This document shows, piece after piece, positions 59,186 to 64,000 of a stretch of DNA of 64,000 nucleotides. The notes below the pieces were generated by a model that saw nothing but the letters and a program-made list of their open reading frames with translations, ran no database searches and was not told the origin of the DNA. The stretch comes from DYRB01 sp963802205 (GTDB lineage Bacteria; Pseudomonadota; Gammaproteobacteria; Chromatiales; Chromatiaceae), in contig CAWDHW010000029.1 in NCBI GenBank assembly GCA_963802205.1, forward strand, positions 1 to 64,000, given 5' to 3'. Every line of letters begins with the position of its first letter. Positions within the stretch are counted from its first letter, which is position 1. The position numbers and the translations under genes were made by a program.

Positions 59186-60221
59186 TGCCCGTGGACCTGA
59201 ACCTGGCCTGGCCCTGGATACTGGCCACCCTACCCTTACCTCTGGCCGCCTGGTATCTGTTGCCACGCGCCCCCCAAGGCACGGGGAGCACCCTGCGCGT
59301 CCCCTTCTTCGCCGCGATCACCGCGGCAGTGGGGACCCCGGGGGACCACTCCACCCGGGGCCGCCGGACCTTCACCGTCCTCGCCTGGGCCCTGACCTGG
59401 ACCCTGTTGGTGACCGCCGCGGCTCGGCCGCAACTCCTGGGGGAGCCCGTTGCCCTGCCGATGCAGGGGCGCGACCTGATGCTCGCGGTGGACCTCTCCG
59501 ATTCCATGACCGAGCAAGACATGGTCATCGGCAACAGGGCCGTGGACCGGCTCACCGCCATCAAGGCGGTCGCCGGGGACTTCATCGAGCGCCGCAAGGG
59601 TGACCGGTTGGGCCTCATCCTGTTCGGCACCCAGGCCTATCAGCAGGCGCCCCTGACCTTCGACCGTGCCACGGTGCGTACCCTGCTGTTCGAGTCCGCC
59701 ATCGGTCTGGCGGGCAAGGCCACCGCCATCGGCGACGCCATTGGACTCGCCGTCAAGCGCCTGCGCGGGGACCGCTCGGACCGCTCGGCCGCCAGGGTGC
59801 CCCCGGGACGGCCGCGTCCGCAACGCAACCTGTGCTGATCCTGCTCACCGATGGGGCCAATACCGCCGGCAGCATAGAGCCGCGCAAGGCCGCGGAGTTG
59901 GCCGCCGGCGAAGGCATACGCATCTACACCATCGGGATCGGGGCCGAACCCAGGGGGGCCTTCGGGCTCCGCCTCGGCGGGGCCGAGATCGACGAGCCAA
60001 CACTGGAGGCCATCTCGAAGACCACCGGGGGGCGCTACTTCCGCGCGCGCGACGTCCGCGGGCTCCAGGAGATTTACGCCGTCCTCGACGAACTCGAACC
60101 AGCGGTCTCCGACGAACAGACCTGGCGACCGGTGGACGACCTGTTCCAGTGGCCCCTGGGTCTGGCCCTGGGCCTCAGCGCCCTGCTCGGGTTGACGCGC
60201 CAATGGCCGCGCCCGAGCTAG
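59185..60221 (+). CDS. BatA-like von Willebrand A-domain membrane protein, one frameshift
   Basis: A protein of about 345 residues. N-terminal helix (NLAWPWILATLPLPLAAWYL), a second helix, then a VWA domain with MIDAS motif LMLAVDLSDSMTEQDM, IERRKGDRLGLILFGTQAYQ and, after one lost base near 59805, VLILLTDGANTAGSIEPRKA. A final helix is at WPLGLALGLSALLGL. BatA and BatB proteins were named for Bacteroides aerotolerance and probably form a membrane complex with MoxR. The frame change is in a run of C and G residues and is likely an error. Confidence 0.88.
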
Positions 60222-60248
60222 GGTCCCCTAACGAGAGGGCAGTCACCG

Positions 60249-62232
60249 ATGTTGCACGACTTCCATTTTCTGGCCCCCGAATGGTTCCTGGCCCTCCTGC
60301 CCCTGGCGTTAATCCTGTGGGCGGCCCACCGCATGGGGGCCGGGCGCGAGGCATGGCTTCGGGTGGTGGACCCCGGGCTCCTGCCCTATCTCCTGCAGGC
60401 GCCGGGCAAGGGTAGGCGCTGGCTGCCCCTCGCCCTGGTCGTTCTGGGTTGGACCCTGGCGGTCCTCGCCCTGGCCAACCCGACCTGGCAACGCCTGCCG
60501 ACGCCCGCCTTCCGCACGGACGCCGCCCGGGTCCTGGTACTGGACCTATCCGGGTCCATGGAGGCGGCGGACCTCAAGCCCTCACGCCTGGCACGCGCCC
60601 GCTACAAGGTGGCGGACATCCTCGAGGCGAGTCGCGACGGCCAGGTCGGACTGGTCGCCTTCGCCGGGGACGCCTTTGTGGTCGCGCCCCTGAGCGACGA
60701 TTCCCAGACCCCGCTGGCCATGCTCGACGCCCTCTCCCCCCAGGTCATGCCCGTGCGCGGCAGTCGCCCGGACCTGGGCCTGGCCAAGGCCGGCGAGATC
60801 CTTGCCGCCGTCGGTTCCAAAAACGGTGAGGTCGTTCTGGTGAGCGACGACGCCGGGGACGAGCGCGCTCTGGCCACTGCCGGGGCCCTCGCGGGCCAGG
60901 GGCACCGGGTCTCGGTCCTGGGCGTGGGGACCACCGAGGGGGCACCGGTCCCCGGGGCCCGGGACGCCGATGGCAGACCCGTCGTCGCCAAGCTCGCAGA
61001 GTCAGGACTCCGTGCCCTGGCCCGGGCTGGCGGCGGGGACTACGCAACCCTGACCCCGGATGGGGCCGACCTTGCCCGCATCCTGCACCCCCAGACCGGG
61101 CGGATCGACCCCTCACGCACCGCCACGCGACGCCCAGCCCGAGCGCTGGCGGGGACTGGGACCCTGGATCTGCCTGGCCTTGCTCCCATTGGGGGCGGTC
61201 GCCTTCCGCCGGGGCTGGCTGCTTGGCCCCATCCTGGCCCTCACCCTGGCCCAGGGCGCCCTCGCCCCCAGTCCGGCCCAGGCCCTGACCTGGGAGGACC
61301 TGTGGCAGCGACCGGACCAACAGGCCGCGGCGGCGCTGGGCCGGGGGGAACCCGAACGGGCACTGGGCCTGGCGCGCAACCCGGACCAGCTCGGGACCGC
61401 GAGCTACCGACTCAAGGACTATCCGGCCGCGGCGGAGGCCTTTGCCGCCGCCGGGGGCGCGGACGGGGACTACAACAGGGGCAACGCCCTGGCCCACGCA
61501 GGCAAGCTCGAGGAGGCCATCGTCGCCTACGATCAGGCCCTGGCGCGGCAGCCCGGGATGGAGGATGCCCTGTACAATAGGGCCAAGGTCGAGGAACTGT
61601 TGCGGCAACAGCAGCAAGAGCAAAAGCAAAAGCAAAAGCAGGACCAGGCCAAGTCCGACGACCAGCCCCCCCAGGACCAGCAGAATCGGAAGGACCAAGG
61701 CTCGGAAGGCAAGGACCAGCAAGATGGCCAAGATGATCGGCAACAGGCCGGGGGGCAGGACCAACAGTCCGGCGGACAGGACCAGCAGGCCGAGGACCAA
61801 CCGCCTGGCGGTCAGGAGCAACAGGCCCAGGGCAAAGACCAAGCATCTGGCGACCCGGACCAGCAGGCAGCTGAAGAGAAGCAACGAAAGGGTACCCAAG
61901 ACCAACAGGAAAGCACCGAGCAGACCGCCCAGGACGCCGCTCAGCCCCAGGACCCGTCGGCTCAGCAAGCTAAGGAAGACCAGGCGGCGCAAGACTATCG
62001 GCGCGCGGCGGCCCAGGCGGGCGAGACGCACACGCCAACGGAACAGACTGACAAGGCCGCGGCGGAGGCAGACGACCTGACGCCGCAAGAGCGCGAGGCC
62101 CAGCAGGCGGCAGAACAATGGCTTAGGCGCATCCCGGATGACCCTGCGGGTCTGTTGCGGCGCAAGTTCCAATACCAGTACCGCCAACGCGCGGCCCAGC
62201 AGGGGACTGTCAGTTCGGGCAGCCCCTGGTAG
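60249..62232 (+). CDS. BatB-BatC-like fusion: VWA domain plus TPR and Gln-rich region, one frameshift
   Basis: A protein of about 660 residues. N-terminal helices (APEWFLALLPLALILWAAHR; LPLALVVLGWTLAVLALANP) precede a VWA domain with VLVLDLSGSMEAADLKPSRL, GQVGLVAFAGDAFVVAPLSD and GEVVLVSDDAGDERALA. After one extra base near 61125 come two helices (WICLALLPLGAVAFRRG), TPR repeats (RLKDYPAAAEAFAAAGG; NRGNALAHAGKLEEAIVAYD), a long Gln/Lys/Asp-rich low-complexity stretch and the ending DPAGLLRRKFQYQYRQRA, which is typical of BatC-like proteins in Bat operons. Confidence 0.88.
61606..61990 (+). repeat. Low-complexity Gln/Asp/Lys-rich coding repeat
   Basis: Within the BatB-BatC gene, about 128 codons consist mostly of CAG/CAA, GAC and AAG, giving runs such as QQQQEQKQKQKQDQ and repeated DQQ units (GGQDQQSGGQDQQAEDQ). 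The region separates the TPR part from the C-terminal FQYQYRQ motif and is likely disordered. Confidence 0.8.
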
Positions 62233-62265
62233 CCGGTTTGAATCCAGAAACCATGAGCATGACCC

Positions 62266-64000
62266 ATGAACAGGCCCCACCCAACCACCCTGCGTAACAC
62301 CCTTCATGCCCTGCTGTTCGCGCTCTCGGTCGTTCCGACGCTGGCGCAGGCCGACAACCTGCGCGCCGGTCTGGACCGTCGCCAGGTCCACGAGGGAGAT
62401 AGTGTCGTCTTGACCATCGAGCGCGACGGGGCCGGGCCCTCCGGCACCCCAGACCTGTCCCCCTTGCAGCAGGACTTCGAGGTCCAGGGGAGCAGTCAGG
62501 GGAGCCAGATCCGTATCGTCAACGGCGTGCGCAACGACACCACCCGTTGGCAGATCACCCTCTCCCCAAAGCACACCGGGGTCCTGTCTGTCCCGCCCAT
62601 CGCAGTCGGCGACGAACAAACCCCGCCCCTGTCCCTGACCGTGGCCGCAGCCCCCCAAGGGGCCCTCGGCAAGCCGGGTGACAACCTGTTCGTGGAGATT
62701 GAGGTAGGTGAAAACGACCAGGCCCTGACCGGAGGCGTGGTGGTTCAGCAGCAGGTCCCGCTGACAGTGCGCCTGTACTCGGCGCGTCCCCTCGTCGGCG
62801 GAGACTTGAGCGAGCCGCGTGTGGCCGATGCCGTTATCTCCAAGCTCGGGGAGGACCGCCAATTCCGCACCCAGCGCGACGGCCGCGACTATTCGGTGGT
62901 GGAGCGTCGCTACAGCCTGTCGCCGGAGAAGAGCGGCGACCTGCACATTCCGCCCATTGTCTTCAAGGGCTCGGTGCGGGCTGCCCAGGGACAAGGCCAG
63001 CGCCGCGGGGTCCCCGGCGGGGTCTTCGACGACCCTGGGCTTGATCGCTTCTTCCAGGCCCCAGCCCTGGACCGCTTCTTCGGCAACGCCTTCGGCGGGG
63101 CCGACCCCTTCGGCGCATTCGAGCGTGGGGAGCCGGTGCGCGCCCAGAGCAAGGCCGTGGACCTCAAGGTCAAGGCCCGGCCGGACGGGGTCGCGGGATC
63201 GAACTGGCTGCCGGCCCAGGGGCTGGAGATCGCCGATTCCTGGACCATAAGCCCACCACAACTGCGCGCCGGCGAACCGGTCAGCCGCACCCTGACCATG
63301 ACCGCCAAGGGGCTGGCGGGGGCACAGATTCCAGCAGTGGCGTTGCCGGCGGTCGACGGCCTGCGGGTCTATCCGGAGCAGACCCAGCACGAGACTCGCA
63401 CGGACGGGGAGACCATCTTCGGCATCAGCCGTCAGGGCCTGACCCTGATCCCCAGCAGGGCCGGGACCCTGACCATCCCCGAGGTCCGTGTGACCTGGTG
63501 GGACACCACGGCCCAGCAGGAGCAAGTGGCGACCCTGCCTGCCTGGACCCTGGATGTCGGGGCCGCCACAGGCCCGGCCGCACCCGAGCCCCTGGCTGGC
63601 ACCCCAGCGGGCACGCCAGCCACGAGCGAGCCCGGCCCGGGGCCGTCGCCAACAGTCCCGGACCCGGCGGCCAAGAACGAACCCCAGGGCACGGACCCGG
63701 CCGCCCCTTCCCCACCCTTCCTGCCCACCGCGCCCCCCTTCTATCAGCGCCCCAACGTCTACGTCGGGCTCGCACTGGTCTTGGCGGGGATTGCCGGAGT
63801 ATTGGTCCTGCGCCGGCGCGGCCGCCTGTCGCCCTACACCGTCAGCCTGGGCGCAGGCAAAGGGGCCGCGGGCTTGACGCATGCGAAGGCCCGCAGGGAC
63901 CTTGGAACGGGTGACTACATCGGCGGCGAAACGGGCCCTGCGCGATGCCTGTGTCGCCAATGACCCCCAGGCCGCGGGCAAGGCCCTGCTGCGCTGGGCG
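62266..64000 (+). CDS. BatD-like protein, frameshifted near its end and cut by the window edge
   Basis: It starts at ATG 62266 with a signal peptide (TLHALLFALSVVPTLAQA). Repeated beta-sandwich domains follow, typical of BatD: LRAGLDRRQVHEGDSVVLTI, PDLSPLQQDFEVQGSSQGSQ, RYSLSPEKSGDLHIPPIVFK, then APALDRFFGNAFGG, AVALPAVDGLRVYPEQTQHE and GTLTIPEVRVTWWDTTAQQE. A single membrane helix is near the end (YVGLALVLAGIAGVLVLRRR). The frame read from the start stops at 63963, but from about 63880 another frame continues with LERVTTSAAKRALRDACVAN and DPQAAGKALLRWA, a typical BatD cytoplasmic tail, and is open at the window end. The true stop lies beyond 64000. Confidence 0.88.

Noticed and set aside
60745..63981. 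A 1078-codon reverse-strand frame opposite the Bat genes
   Set aside because: Its Leu-rich hydrophobic runs mirror the CAG/GAC-rich repeat of the forward strand. The VWA and BatD motifs on the forward strand are decisive.
1..64000. CRISPR arrays, rRNA genes or prophage modules
   Set aside because: No regularly spaced short repeats, rRNA-like conserved stretches or phage structural genes are visible on either strand.

Overview
The window is GC-rich bacterial DNA. Its gene content (aat-bpt, rapA, rpoZ-spoT, long-form hisG, NirBD with a NasT/RpoN-type control region, a DsrC-family protein) points to a gammaproteobacterium, probably in or near the purple sulfur bacteria (Chromatiales). That placement is inferred from gene content; I have no phylogeny. 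About 18-20 single-base frameshifts break otherwise well-conserved genes, so the sequence probably comes from a draft or metagenomic assembly. Frameshifted genes are annotated as one gene with the break noted.

Layout. 1-3.8 kb: a patch of damaged genes (GST fragment, secreted amidohydrolase, astacin-like protease, possible caspase-fold protein) ending in an IS3-type remnant. 4.1-10.3 kb: an ATP-grasp protein, then a GH17+GT2 glucan synthase-like protein divergent from a second membrane GH17 protein. 10.0-12.8 kb: a methyltransferase / membrane sulfatase-like / small membrane protein operon. 13.1-14.6 kb: a Tat-exported PhoD. 14.8-23.2 kb: a selenoneine-type cluster, senB divergent from senA-egtD-senC. 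The SelD part of senC is split by a 2.6-kb segment that carries two truncated dynamin-like genes and is flanked by a perfect 46-bp direct repeat. 23.4-28.3 kb: tRNA-Ser, a BI-1 protein, and a reverse-strand hisG / TolC-like / HlyD-like / patatin group. 28.6-38.4 kb: rapA, rpoZ, spoT, an orphan MbcA/ParS-like antitoxin, a DUF482 protein, aat-bpt and yjbQ.

38.7-46.2 kb is a one-carbon module: NAD-linked formate dehydrogenase (FdsG-FdsB fusion plus a Cys-type catalytic subunit), a double-ACT SerB homologue without catalytic aspartates, and formate-tetrahydrofolate ligase. 46.2-55.4 kb is a nitrate/nitrite assimilation region. Its upstream sequence holds two NtrC-type palindromes 30 bp apart, a perfect-looking sigma-54 promoter, an ANTAR-type hexaloop hairpin and an intrinsic terminator. 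Then come nirB, nirD, a DsrC-like protein, a NasA/NarB-like reductase without a Tat signal, a ferredoxin subunit, an NrfD/DmsC-type membrane anchor, a low-GC GNAT gene and the ANTAR protein NasT. 55.8-64 kb: a YfdX-like protein and a MoxR/DUF58/DUF4381/BatA/BatBC/BatD operon that runs off the end.

How the parts fit: senC should make selenophosphate, senB a selenosugar, egtD hercynine, and senA should join the last two into selenoneine; the split senC would stop this if the break is real. Nitrate assimilation appears to be switched by nitrogen status (NtrC/sigma-54 initiation) and by nitrate/nitrite (NasT antitermination). I saw no rRNA, CRISPR array, integrase or complete insertion sequence.
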